From: Terriglobia bacterium
Lineage (GTDB): Bacteria > Acidobacteriota > Terriglobia > Bryobacterales > Bryobacteraceae
Length of the DNA: 64,000 nucleotides
Direction of reading: 5' to 3'
NCBI GenBank assembly: GCA_020073305.1
Contig: JAIQFK010000001.1
Location: 248,001 to 312,000, forward strand
The position numbers and the translations under genes were made by a program. Positions 16,512-24,622 of the stretch are shown here, in pieces (within the stretch, counting starts at the first letter, position 1; each line of letters opens with the position of its first letter). The notes below the pieces were generated by a model, which was given only the letters and a program-made list of their open reading frames with translations, searched no databases and was not told the origin of the DNA.

Positions 16512-18125
16512 TTACGCGACCGGCGCCGCTTCGCGAACCGCGGGCTCCACGGCGGTGAATTTCTCGAAGTTGGTTCTGAACCGGGCGCTGAGCCCGGCGG
16601 CGGCGCGGTCGTATGCGGAACTATCCTGCCACATGCCCCGCGCATCCAGCACGCTGGGTGGAACATTCGGGCAACTTTCCGGAACCAGGGTCCGGAACAC
16701 CGGATGCGGCGTCATGGGCACCGTGGCCAGTTCTCCGGACAGGGCGGCATTGAGCATGGCGCGCGTGTATGCCAGCTTCATTCGCTGGCCCACGCCATAA
16801 GGTCCGCCCACCCAACCTGTATTGACCAGCCAGCAAACCGCTCTGTGGCTGCGCAGCTTTTCGCCGAGCAGGTTCGCGTACACTCCCGGTTTGCGTGGCA
16901 GAAACGGCGCCCCAAAGCATGCGCTAAAGGTTGCTTCCGGCTCTTTGCCCATGCCGCGCTCGGTGCCAGCAACCTTGGCCGTGTAGCCGCTCAAGAAGTG
17001 ATACATGGCCTGCTCGGGCGAGAGACGCGAGATGGGTGGCAGCACGCCGAACGCGTCCGCCGTCAAGAAGAAGATGTTTCGCGGATGGCCTCCAACGCTC
17101 GGCACAACCGCATTGTCGATGAATTCAATGGGATAGGCCGCGCGCGTGTTCTCCGTGATCCGGTCCGAGTTGAAGTCCAGCTCGCGCGTCTCTGAATCGA
17201 TGGCCACATTCTCCAGCACCGTGCCGAAGCGAATCGCGTTCCAGATTTGCGGTTCCTGCTCGCGGGAAAGCCAGATGCACTTGGCATAACAGCCGCCTTC
17301 AAAATTGAACACGCCCCGGTCACTCCATCCATGCTCGTCGTCGCCGATCAGGAGCCGGTTGGGGTCCGCCGACAGCGTGGTTTTTCCCGTGCCGGAAAGG
17401 CCGAAGAATAGAGCCACGGCTCCGTCGAGGCCCATGTTCGCCGAGCAGTGCATGGGCATGACACTTTGCGCGGGCAGCAGGTGGTTGAGCACGGTGAAGA
17501 CGGATTTCTTCAGTTCACCCGCGTAGCTGGTGCCCGCGATGAGGATGATTCTGCGCTTGAGATTCAGGATGACGCACGTTTCCGATTTGGTGCCATCGCG
17601 GCCCGGGTCGGCTTGAAAACCCGGAACGAACAGGATGGTGAAATCGGGTGAACCCTCGGCGAGCGCGGCCCGCGGCGGGCGAATCAGCAACTGCTTCGCA
17701 AACAGCGCGTGCCAGGCGAACTGCGTGATCACGCGAACCGAAAGCGAATATTTACGGTCGGCGCCGGCCAGACAATGCTGAATGAATACCTCATTTCCTT
17801 CCAGAAAGGTGACCGCTTTGGAGAGAATGGTCTCGAAATACCGGGGCGAGATCGCCTGGTTTACGGGCCCCCAATCCACCTCGGATTCAGTGACCTCGTC
17901 GCGAACGATGTACTTGTCCTTCGGTGAACGCCCGGTAAACTGGCCGGTGCGAACCACCAGCGCGCCGTTGTGCGCCAGCAGCGCCTCCCGGCGCTCGATC
18001 GCATGCTCGATGAGATGTTCCGCGCCCAAGTCGCAGAAAACCTCGCCGAGGTTGGAGATGCCGAGTTCCTCGAGTTCTGCGTGTAAGGCCGGGCCCGATA
18101 GATGCTCGGTGAAGTCGGGCGGCAT
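16512..18125 (-). CDS. pckA: Phosphoenolpyruvate carboxykinase (ATP)
   Basis: The 537-residue protein is full length for the ATP-type enzyme that converts oxaloacetate and ATP to PEP and CO2 in gluconeogenesis. Visible signatures are GRSPKDKYIVRDE, ITQFAWHALFAKQLLIRP, LLPAQSVMPMHCSANMGLDG, the kinase-1a P-loop LFFGLSGTGKTTLSADPNRL (about residues 233-252), the metal-binding FNFEGGCYAKCIWLS, and RIAYPIEFIDN-like substrate residues (AAYPIEFIDNAVVPSVGGHP). The start is ATG 18125, divergent from the secreted protein at 18149 with only 23 bases between, so their promoters must overlap or lie within the other gene's leader. Confidence 0.96.
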   Translation of the reverse strand: MPPDFTEHLSGPALHAELEELGISNLGEVFCDLGAEHLIEHAIERREALLAHNGALVVRTGQFTGRSPKDKYIVRDEVTESEVDWGPVNQAISPRYFETILSKAVTFLEGNEVFIQHCLAGADRKYSLSVRVITQFAWHALFAKQLLIRPPRAALAEGSPDFTILFVPGFQADPGRDGTKSETCVILNLKRRIILIAGTSYAGELKKSVFTVLNHLLPAQSVMPMHCSANMGLDGAVALFFGLSGTGKTTLSADPNRLLIGDDEHGWSDRGVFNFEGGCYAKCIWLSREQEPQIWNAIRFGTVLENVAIDSETRELDFNSDRITENTRAAYPIEFIDNAVVPSVGGHPRNIFFLTADAFGVLPPISRLSPEQAMYHFLSGYTAKVAGTERGMGKEPEATFSACFGAPFLPRKPGVYANLLGEKLRSHRAVCWLVNTGWVGGPYGVGQRMKLAYTRAMLNAALSGELATVPMTPHPVFRTLVPESCPNVPPSVLDARGMWQDSSAYDRAAAGLSARFRTNFEKFTAVEPAVREAAPVA

Positions 18126-18148
18126 TCACTCTATCGTAATATGGAAAC

Positions 18149-18751
18149 ATGGGAGCACGAGTGCGCTTGGGCGTGCTTGGGGGTCTGATCTGCGCGCTTG
18201 CCTGCGGGCAGGTGATTGAATTCGAGTCTGGCGGCCTGCATTATCAGACGCTCACCCGGCGCGGGGTAACGGTGATGTATGCTCCTATGCCCACGCACGT
18301 GCGCGAATATACCATCCTGCAGGTCGCGGTTTCGAACGGCGCGCAGTCTCCCTATACTATCCGGTCGGAGGATTTCCGCTATGTCCGCGCGGATGGCACG
18401 GTGATCCAGGCGTCGCCGGCGCGCCTGGTGGTCAACATGCTCCTCGAGAAGGGTACCCGCAACGATGTCATCCGGTTGGTTTCAGCCTATGAATCCGGCC
18501 TCTATGGAATTCAGCGGATGCTCTCAACCAACGGTTACGAGCAGCGCCGGCAGGCAGCCTTGGCCGAAGTGCAGTCTACTAAAGTTAAGGCCGCGGCTGC
18601 GGCATCGGCCATCGCGCTCGTGCAAATCAAGCTGGCGCCGGGCCAATCCACCGACGGCGCTGTTTTTTTCCCTCACGATGGAAAACCGCTTACGGGCGGC
18701 CACTTAGTGGTCAACACGAATACCGACGTCTTCGAATTCAAGAACGAGTAG
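18149..18751 (+). CDS. Secreted protein of unknown function
   Basis: The 200-residue protein has an N-terminal signal peptide (residues 1-20, VRLGVLGGLICALACGQ). A beta-rich domain follows with YTILQVAVSNGAQSPYTIRS, DFRYVRADGTVI and a late KLAPGQSTDGAVFFPHDGKP. The last pattern is common in envelope proteins of the DUF4352-like or conserved secreted type, but I cannot assign a family. It precedes the csgG-like and kinase genes on the same strand with a 76-base gap; a functional link is possible but unproven. Confidence 0.7.
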   Translation: MGARVRLGVLGGLICALACGQVIEFESGGLHYQTLTRRGVTVMYAPMPTHVREYTILQVAVSNGAQSPYTIRSEDFRYVRADGTVIQASPARLVVNMLLEKGTRNDVIRLVSAYESGLYGIQRMLSTNGYEQRRQAALAEVQSTKVKAAAAASAIALVQIKLAPGQSTDGAVFFPHDGKPLTGGHLVVNTNTDVFEFKNE

Positions 18752-18827
18752 CGCAATTTTCGTCGATCCGGGGCCGAGCGCCGGTGCTAAAATGACGTGA
18801 TGTAATTTCCTTACGGGGAGGAACCTC

Positions 18828-19796
18828 ATGAAGCGATCTGTGGTCCTGGTTTTCGCTCTGCTGGTATTTATTTCCGTTTCGCAAGCGCAGAAAAAGAAAC
18901 GCGTTGCGGTAATGAACTTCGACTATTCCACGGTGCACTCGACCGTGATGTCGATCTGGGGAGCGGATCAGGACATCGGCAAGGGCATTGCCGACCTGCT
19001 GGTGGACAAACTGGTGAACGACGGCCAGTATTCGGTCATTGAGCGCAAGGCTCTCGACAAGATTCTGGCGGAGCAGAATTTCTCGAACAGCGACCGCGCC
19101 GATCCAACTTCAGCGGCCAAACTTGGCAAGGTGCTGGGCGTGGACGCCATCATCATCGGCAGCATCACGCAGTTCGGGCGTGACGACAAGAAAACCGGCA
19201 TCGGCGGTGGCGGCTTCAGCCGGCTAGGTGTAGGCATCGGAGGCGTGCAGAAGCGCGAGTCCAAGGCTGAAGTGGCGATCACGGCACGCATGATCAACAC
19301 CGAGACCGCGGAGATCCTCGCTTCAGTCACTGGTAAGGGCGAGTCGAAACGCGGGGGAACGTCCCTGCTGGGCGCCGGTGCGGGTAGCGGCGGCGGAGGA
19401 GGCGGGGCGTTTGATATGAGTAGCAGCAACTTCGGCGCTACGATCCTGGGCGAGGCGGTGCATTCCGCGGTCGATCAAGTAGGCCAGCAGCTCGACCAGA
19501 AAGCGGCGGCCCTTCCCGCTCGCGTCGTCAACATCGAAGGCCTGGTCGCCGACGCATCCGGCAACACCCTCATAGTGAACGTGGGCAAGAGGGCCGGCGT
19601 GAGTGTGGGAGACCGGCTCGAAGTCCGCCGGAAGATTCGGGAAGTCAAGGATCCCAGCACCGGCAAGGTGATCAAGCGGGTGGAGGATAAGGTCGGCGAA
19701 ATGGTGGTGACAGAAGTGGACGACGGGTCCGCGACCGGCACCTACACCGGCTCGGGTCCCGCCAAGGTGGGTGATTCGGTGCGCACCCCGCAATGA
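18828..19796 (+). CDS. CsgG/HfaB-family secreted protein
   Basis: The 322-residue protein has a signal peptide (MKRSVVLVFALLVFISVSQAQ). It then has the CsgG-like core KKRVAVMNFDYS, IGKGIADLLVDKLVNDGQYS, VIERKALDKILAEQNFSNSD, and LGKVLGVDAIIIGSITQFGR. A glycine-rich linker (GAGAGSGGGGGGAF) and a C-terminal beta domain follow (VNVGKRAGVSVGDRLEVRRK). CsgG forms outer-membrane pores for curli secretion, while many homologues are curli-independent envelope proteins. No lipobox Cys is seen after the signal, unlike classic CsgG. A strong GGGGAGG lies before the ATG. It is 7 bases upstream of the kinase gene and probably cotranscribed with it. Confidence 0.85.
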   Translation: MKRSVVLVFALLVFISVSQAQKKKRVAVMNFDYSTVHSTVMSIWGADQDIGKGIADLLVDKLVNDGQYSVIERKALDKILAEQNFSNSDRADPTSAAKLGKVLGVDAIIIGSITQFGRDDKKTGIGGGGFSRLGVGIGGVQKRESKAEVAITARMINTETAEILASVTGKGESKRGGTSLLGAGAGSGGGGGGAFDMSSSNFGATILGEAVHSAVDQVGQQLDQKAAALPARVVNIEGLVADASGNTLIVNVGKRAGVSVGDRLEVRRKIREVKDPSTGKVIKRVEDKVGEMVVTEVDDGSATGTYTGSGPAKVGDSVRTPQ

Positions 19797-19803
19797 GGCG
19801 ATT

Positions 19804-21456
19804 ATGAGCCTGGAAGTTGGTAGCAGAATCGGCGATTACGAAATTGTTTCGATCTTGGGCGCCGGCGGCATGGGCAAGGTGTTCAAGGTCCGCAACGTGA
19901 TCTCCGACCGGATCGAAGCGTTGAAAGTTCTGCTTCCCGATCTGGAACACGAGCCGGAGCTGGCGGACCGGTTCATGCGCGAGATCAAAGTTCAGGCGAG
20001 CCTGCAGCACCCGAATATTGCGGCGCTGCACACCGCATTGCGCGTGGAGAACCAGCTCCTCATGCTGATGGAGTTGGTAGAAGGCGTCACGCTCGAGCAG
20101 CGCATCCATCAGGGGCCTATCGCGCTGCACGACGGGGTGGATTACATCTCGCAGGTGCTCAGTGCCCTGGGATATGCCCACGAGCACGGCGTGATTCACC
20201 GTGACATCAAGCCCGCCAACATGATGCTCACGCCCAACGGAACGGTGAAGCTCATGGATTTCGGGATCGCGAAAGCCGCCGCCGACCGCAAGCTCACCAT
20301 GACGGGCACTACCATGGGATCGCTCTACTACATGTCTCCGGAGCAGATCAAGGGCATGGCCACGTTGGATGCGCGCAGCGATCTGTACTCGGTGGGGGTT
20401 TCGCTCTATGAGATCGTAACCGGGAAAAAGCCGTTCGACGGCGACAGCCAGTTCGCGATCATGGCGGCGCACCTGGAAAAGACGCCCGTACCCCCGATCA
20501 CGCTGGATACGAACCTGCCGCAAGCCCTCAATGATGTAATTCTCATGGCGATTGCCAAGGAATGCGAGCAGCGATTCCAATCGGCCCAGGCGTTTGCGTC
20601 CGCGCTGGGAAGCGTGCGGCAGAGTCTGGGAATGCCTGCACCGGTCGCTGGGACCGCCACCACCGCACCGATGGGAGCTCCTGCGCCCGCCATGCCGTCA
20701 CGTCCTGCGATGGCCGCGGCGCCTGCCGTTGTGACGCCAGAGCTCAGCCAGTCGCCGCCAAAATCGAGCAAACGGTGGCTGTGGGTGGGTGCCGGAGCGC
20801 TGGCAACCGTTCTGGCGTTGGTAGCCGTGATCCAGTTTGGACCCTGGCGGAAGAGCAGCGCGCAAGCGGAACAAAAGCTGGTTGTGACTCCGGCTCCCGT
20901 GAGCCCGGCCACGATGCCGGCGGAGCCTCCCGCGACGACAACTCCTCCTCCCGAGCAGCAAGCCGTAACGCCGCCGATAGCCGAGCCAGCACCGCCCTCG
21001 CAACCGGTAACGCAGCCTGAGACGCCGCCGGCGAGTGGCGTGTCGAAAAAGCCCGTTCGCCAGCTCGCGAGGCAGGGAACCACGCCAGCGAGGGGTTCTG
21101 CGGCCACTGCCATCCAGCAAACGCCACTTCAGCCGGCCGGATCCGCGGCGAACGAAAATCCGCCACAGCCCGCGGGACCCGATCCCGGAGCCGCACTGCA
21201 AGAGCTTCGCGAGCGGCTGGTGCAGCTCGACTCGCGCGCCGGCGCCGTTCGCAGCAGCCTGGGGAACCTGAAACGCTCGCAAGAAGCCAGCGGGATGTCG
21301 TTGCGCGGCGATATGGCCTCGGCAGAGACGCGCATGAACTACCTGATGGATGGCGCCAATTCCGCGCTGCGGGCGCACGATCCGGCGGCCGCAAAGAAGT
21401 TCATGGATTCCGCAGAGGCCGAACTCGAAAAGCTGGAAAAATTTCTGGGAATATAG
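19804..21456 (+). CDS. Membrane Ser/Thr protein kinase (PknB-like)
   Basis: The 550-residue protein has a complete Hanks-type kinase domain at about 10-275: glycine loop GAGGMGKVFK (19-28), catalytic Lys41, HRDIKPANMM (132-141), DFGIAK (152-157) and GSLYYMSPEQIKGMATLDAR. A Pro/Ala-rich linker leads to one membrane helix near 322-342 (WLWVGAGALATVLALVAVIQ). The outer part is Pro/Thr-rich and ends in a helical segment with ELRERLVQLDSRAGAVRSSL. The start is ATG 19804: the seven-base gap after the csgG-like gene and the motif spacing favour it over an upstream start inside that gene. Kinase and CsgG-like protein may form one envelope-sensing unit. Confidence 0.92.
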   Translation: MSLEVGSRIGDYEIVSILGAGGMGKVFKVRNVISDRIEALKVLLPDLEHEPELADRFMREIKVQASLQHPNIAALHTALRVENQLLMLMELVEGVTLEQRIHQGPIALHDGVDYISQVLSALGYAHEHGVIHRDIKPANMMLTPNGTVKLMDFGIAKAAADRKLTMTGTTMGSLYYMSPEQIKGMATLDARSDLYSVGVSLYEIVTGKKPFDGDSQFAIMAAHLEKTPVPPITLDTNLPQALNDVILMAIAKECEQRFQSAQAFASALGSVRQSLGMPAPVAGTATTAPMGAPAPAMPSRPAMAAAPAVVTPELSQSPPKSSKRWLWVGAGALATVLALVAVIQFGPWRKSSAQAEQKLVVTPAPVSPATMPAEPPATTTPPPEQQAVTPPIAEPAPPSQPVTQPETPPASGVSKKPVRQLARQGTTPARGSAATAIQQTPLQPAGSAANENPPQPAGPDPGAALQELRERLVQLDSRAGAVRSSLGNLKRSQEASGMSLRGDMASAETRMNYLMDGANSALRAHDPAAAKKFMDSAEAELEKLEKFLGI

Positions 21457-21480
21457 CAGCGGCTTGCGCCAAAGCAGATC

Positions 21481-21873
21481 TCAAAACCAATCAACCATCT
21501 TCAACCCGCGAACGCGGCCGAATTCGTGAGCGTTGCGGGTAACTAGAATGGCTGAGTGAGCGAGGGCCGTGCCTGCAATGAGAGTGTCGAGGGGCCCGAT
21601 GGGTGTGCCAGCTTGCTCCAGAGTGCGACGCAGGGTTGCCGCCGCCCGGGCTGCGTCCTCGTCAAACGGCAGCACCCGGGTCACCTCGAGAAATGCATCC
21701 AGAGCCCGGTGCCGATTCTCGCGCTGCGGCGAAAGCGCCACGCCAACTTCCAACTCGTAAAGTACGATGGACGGAATGCCGATCTCGCGAGGGGTTGTAT
21801 TTCGTAGGTGCTCACCCACGCGGCCGGCGCCTTTGAAGAAAAAGATGAGCGTATTGGTGTCGAGCGCGAACAC
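21481..21873 (-). CDS. vapC: PIN-domain ribonuclease toxin, VapC family
   Basis: The 130-residue protein has the PIN acidic set: ALDTNTLIFFFKG (first Asp, residue 4), ELEVGV (Glu), PIGPLDTLIAGTAL (Asp) and ILVTRNAHEFGRVRGLKMVDW at the end. VapC toxins cut tRNA or rRNA to arrest growth. The GTG start follows the vapB stop directly (TGA then GTG), so translation is coupled to the antitoxin. Length and all four catalytic regions appear intact, so it is probably functional. It is the second toxin-antitoxin locus in this window. Confidence 0.93.
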   Translation of the reverse strand: MFALDTNTLIFFFKGAGRVGEHLRNTTPREIGIPSIVLYELEVGVALSPQRENRHRALDAFLEVTRVLPFDEDAARAAATLRRTLEQAGTPIGPLDTLIAGTALAHSAILVTRNAHEFGRVRGLKMVDWF

Positions 21874-22104
21874 TCAAAGCTCTTCTCGCCGGGCATCATG
21901 TAACATTGCACGGCGCAGTTCGTGGATCTCCGGAAAATCCGGCCACGCTCCTTCCAGGTCGAGAACCTCCTTCGGCCAGACTGTTGCGGTCTTGGCGCGC
22001 AACGCCGCAGTGATCCACTTGCTCAGGGAAACGCCCTCCGATTTCGCGGCCTTCTTGACACTCTTCTCGGTATCATCGTCCAGATAGATCGTAACTTGTC
22101 CCAT
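21874..22104 (-). CDS. vapB: VapB-type ribbon-helix-helix antitoxin
   Basis: The 76-residue protein has an N-terminal ribbon-helix-helix fold (MGQVTIYLDDDTEKSVKKAA, then KSEGVSLSKWITAALRA). A C-terminal tail rich in acidic and aromatic residues (VWPKEVLDLEGAWPDFPEIH) would wrap VapC. It binds DNA as a dimer and represses its own operon. The ATG at 22104 sits right after a large imperfect palindrome that looks like its operator. Its stop abuts the vapC GTG start. Confidence 0.92.
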   Translation of the reverse strand: MGQVTIYLDDDTEKSVKKAAKSEGVSLSKWITAALRAKTATVWPKEVLDLEGAWPDFPEIHELRRAMLHDARREEL

Positions 22105-22106
22105 TG

Positions 22107-22130
22107 CACTTATACGTTAACATATATGTG
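22107..22130. promoter_or_regulatory. Palindromic vapBC operator
   Basis: A 24-base palindrome with centre GTTAAC and arms TATACGTTAACATATA (22111-22126) ends three bases before the vapB ATG. Its two arms match after reverse complementing, except at two symmetric base pairs. It overlaps where the -10 or ribosome binding site would be, so VapB binding would block expression. The position and symmetry fit autoregulation by a ribbon-helix-helix antitoxin. Confidence 0.7.
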
Positions 22131-22146
22131 CTTAAGAAGCAGGGGC

Positions 22147-23025
22147 CTACAGCGCGTAGCGCGCGCGGTCGGCGCTGACGGCGGCCCCCACCACGGCGAT
22201 ATCGTCGCTGGTGGGAACAATCTCGAATAAGCTGCCTTGCAATGAGCTCATGCGCACCATCTCAACCAGATCGACATTGAGCCGTTCCACGTCCAGGAAG
22301 CGCGCGTTGTGGCCCGTCAGGTAGAACTTGCCGGGGCCGTCGAGATGGATGCTAGTGGCGGTGGCCGCGGCCAGGGCGCGATGCCAGAGTTTCACGAACG
22401 CCCCGCAGCGCGTGTCGCCCGCTTTGGCTTCCGCGAACACTTCATCGGGTTCCATATCGAGAAACCTGCGCCGCATGGCTACGTGCCCCATGATGCCTTC
22501 CAGGTGGCCCACGCCTCCGCAGCCGCAGTACTTCTCTTTGGGATCGAGCGAAACCACCATGTGGCCGCCCTCCCACACGCCTTCCGCCTGCGGATAGCGC
22601 CCATACCCGATGCCGTTGCCGATCGTCCAGACGCGCACCAGGCTCTCGAGTCTTCCGCGGGTGGCGGCAATTCCCGCAGCCATGGCATCGGCGTCGTTCA
22701 AGACCAGCACTCGTCCGTAGGATGCCGCCAAATACTCCTGCAGGTGGAATCCCTTGACCTGTTGCAGATTGGGAGATTCCTCGATCCGGCCATCTCGAAT
22801 CACACCCGCGAATCCGACCCCCACCACGTCCGCCGGCGTTCCGCGGGTAAGCTTGTCGATCTGCCGCCGGATCAACTCGCCGATCTCGTCAGCGGGAGTT
22901 CCGAGCAGCTCCTCGGACGCCGAGCCCACTTCGGGATACGTGCGCATCTCACCGGCCAGCCGGTTGGCTTCGACAACCCCGGCTACGATCCGATCCGCCG
23001 CCAGCACGCCGACGATTTTGGCCAT
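22147..23025 (-). CDS. ROK-family sugar kinase / glucokinase-like
   Basis: The 292-residue protein has the ROK layout: a first phosphate-like segment (VGVLAADRIVAGVVEANRLA), DVVGVGFAGVIRDGRIEESP, VLVLNDADAMAAGIAATRGR with the catalytic Asp, and a zinc motif CGCGGVGHLE (about 166-175). The last motif differs from the usual CGCGxxGCxE in having His for the third Cys. ROK proteins phosphorylate glucose or related sugars or act as repressors; there is no DNA-binding N-terminus here, so a kinase is likelier. GAGGAGA lies before the ATG. It follows sthA by 16 bases on the same strand, linking sugar phosphorylation to NADPH balance. Confidence 0.82.
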   Translation of the reverse strand: MAKIVGVLAADRIVAGVVEANRLAGEMRTYPEVGSASEELLGTPADEIGELIRRQIDKLTRGTPADVVGVGFAGVIRDGRIEESPNLQQVKGFHLQEYLAASYGRVLVLNDADAMAAGIAATRGRLESLVRVWTIGNGIGYGRYPQAEGVWEGGHMVVSLDPKEKYCGCGGVGHLEGIMGHVAMRRRFLDMEPDEVFAEAKAGDTRCGAFVKLWHRALAAATATSIHLDGPGKFYLTGHNARFLDVERLNVDLVEMVRMSSLQGSLFEIVPTSDDIAVVGAAVSADRARYAL

Positions 23026-23041
23026 CGCAGGTCTCCTCGCG

Positions 23042-24430
23042 CTACAGCCGGGCCAGCTTGTTCAGCCCGTTGAACGCCGCCGCCTTGTAGCATTCGGCGA
23101 GCGTCGGATAATTGAACACCGTGTTGACGAAGTATTCCACCGTTCCTTTGAGAATGAGCACCGCTTGCCCAATGTGCAGCAATTCGGAAGCGCCTTCCCC
23201 GATGATGTGGACCCCCAGCAATTCCTTGGTCTCGCGATGAAAGATGATCTTCAGGCGCCCGGTGGTGTCGCCGCGAATCTGGCCGCGCGCGATCTCGCGG
23301 TAATACGCCACGCCCACTTCGTAGGGAACATCTTCATCCGTAAGCTGCTCTTCGGTCTTGCCAATGAATGAAATCTCCGGGATCGTGTAAATGCCGTATG
23401 GGTAAAAGGCGGGATTCGAACTCATCGCGGTGCCGAAGGCGTGCGCCGCAGCCAGGCGGCCCTGCTCCATGGAAACCGAAGCCAGGCTGGGAAATCCGAT
23501 CACGTCGCCCGCGGCGAATATGTGGGGCTGGTTCGTGCGATACTCCGCGTCTACAGGAATTCGTCCGCGCGGATCGGCCGTAATGCCCGCCGCCGCGAGG
23601 TTCAGCTCATCGATATTTCCCTGCCGGCCCACGGCGTATAACAGAGCGTCGCCTGAGATTTTCTTCTTACTCTGCAAGTTGGCGATCACACCGCACCCGG
23701 CAGCCTCTTCCACGCTTTCCACTTCCTCGTTGAGCCGCATGGTCACGCGGTGATCGCGAAGATGATACGACAGAGCCTCTACAATCTCGGCATCGGCAAA
23801 CTCGAGCAGCCGCGGCCGCTTCTCCACCAGAATTACGCGAACACCCAGCGTGGCGAACATGCAGGTGTACTCCACGCCGATGACCCCTCCGCCCACCACG
23901 ATCAGTGTCTTCGGGATATCCGCCATTTGCAGGATCTGGTCGCTATTGATGATGCTGCGGCCGTTCACCGGCACTTTGGGGGAGGTGGCCGGCTTGGTGC
24001 CGGTGGCGATGATGATGGCGCCAGCTTCCAGATCGACGGTAGCCTGGGAGCTCACGACCTTCAGGTGAGTCGCGTCGACAAAGCTCGCCGTCCCCGTCAG
24101 CACTTCGACGCCATTGCGCGAAAGCTGCGCCTGGGTTACATCCACCTCTGTTTTGATGACATGCTGCACGCGGAAAGAAAGATCCGCCATGCTGATCTTC
24201 TCCTTCACGCGGTAATTGATGCCGTAAATGTTCTGGTAGTAGAAGCCGGAAAGATGCAGCACGGCCTCGCGCATGGTCTTGCTGGGAATGGTGCCGGTGT
24301 TGATGCAGGCGCCACCCACGACCTCGCGTTTCTCGACCAGGGCCACTCGCTTTCCGGACTTGGCGCCCTGGATAGCCGCACGCTGGCCGGCCGGCCCGGA
24401 ACCGAGGACGATCAGGTCGAAGGTCTGCAT
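23042..24430 (-). CDS. sthA: Soluble pyridine nucleotide transhydrogenase, Si-specific
   Basis: The 462-residue flavoprotein has an FAD-binding GSGPAG (11-16), GGACINTGTIPSKTMREAVL in the active region, an NAD-binding GGGVIGVEYTCMFATLG, AAGDVIGFPSLASVSMEQGR, and a C-terminal dimerisation domain ending in ECYKAAAFNGLNKLARL. The replacement of the second redox Cys of disulfide reductases (ACINTGTIP, compare VNVGCVP in others) is characteristic of SthA. It exchanges hydride between NADPH and NADH in the cytoplasm. It lies directly upstream of the ROK kinase on the same strand, probably in one operon. Confidence 0.93.
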   Translation of the reverse strand: MQTFDLIVLGSGPAGQRAAIQGAKSGKRVALVEKREVVGGACINTGTIPSKTMREAVLHLSGFYYQNIYGINYRVKEKISMADLSFRVQHVIKTEVDVTQAQLSRNGVEVLTGTASFVDATHLKVVSSQATVDLEAGAIIIATGTKPATSPKVPVNGRSIINSDQILQMADIPKTLIVVGGGVIGVEYTCMFATLGVRVILVEKRPRLLEFADAEIVEALSYHLRDHRVTMRLNEEVESVEEAAGCGVIANLQSKKKISGDALLYAVGRQGNIDELNLAAAGITADPRGRIPVDAEYRTNQPHIFAAGDVIGFPSLASVSMEQGRLAAAHAFGTAMSSNPAFYPYGIYTIPEISFIGKTEEQLTDEDVPYEVGVAYYREIARGQIRGDTTGRLKIIFHRETKELLGVHIIGEGASELLHIGQAVLILKGTVEYFVNTVFNYPTLAECYKAAAFNGLNKLARL

Positions 24431-24503
24431 TTGCGGTACTCGATCGTTATCACGTAAACGTTCATTAAACCATGCGCGCGTGAGGTTCGACTGATCCCCG
24501 GCT

Positions 24504-24509
24504 TATAAT
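24504..24509 (+). promoter_or_regulatory. Probable -10 box upstream of the aldehyde dehydrogenase
   Basis: A perfect TATAAT sits in the gap between the divergent sthA and the aldehyde dehydrogenase, 114 bases before the ATG at 24623. No clear -35 is visible. A copy of the dispersed repeat (24562-24587) lies in the leader between them. Confidence 0.4.
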
Positions 24510-24561
24510 TACGTTAGTAGGATGCTGAAAAAGCCCGGGCGCTCGCCGCTCTAACGTGTTT

Positions 24562-24587
24562 ACCGAGCCGCGACCAGAGGGAGCGGT
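24562..24587 (+). repeat. Dispersed intergenic repeat, copy 1
   Basis: This copy reads ACCGAGCCGCGACC, then AGAGGGAGCGGT. It shares CCGAGCCGCGACC and GGGAGCGGT with the copies at 34596 and 45105 (reverse). It lies in the leader of the aldehyde dehydrogenase gene. Its internal stem is weaker than in the other copies. Confidence 0.75.
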
Positions 24588-24622
24588 ACTTGGACCCTTT
24601 GTACAGCATCCTGCGCAGGCCG

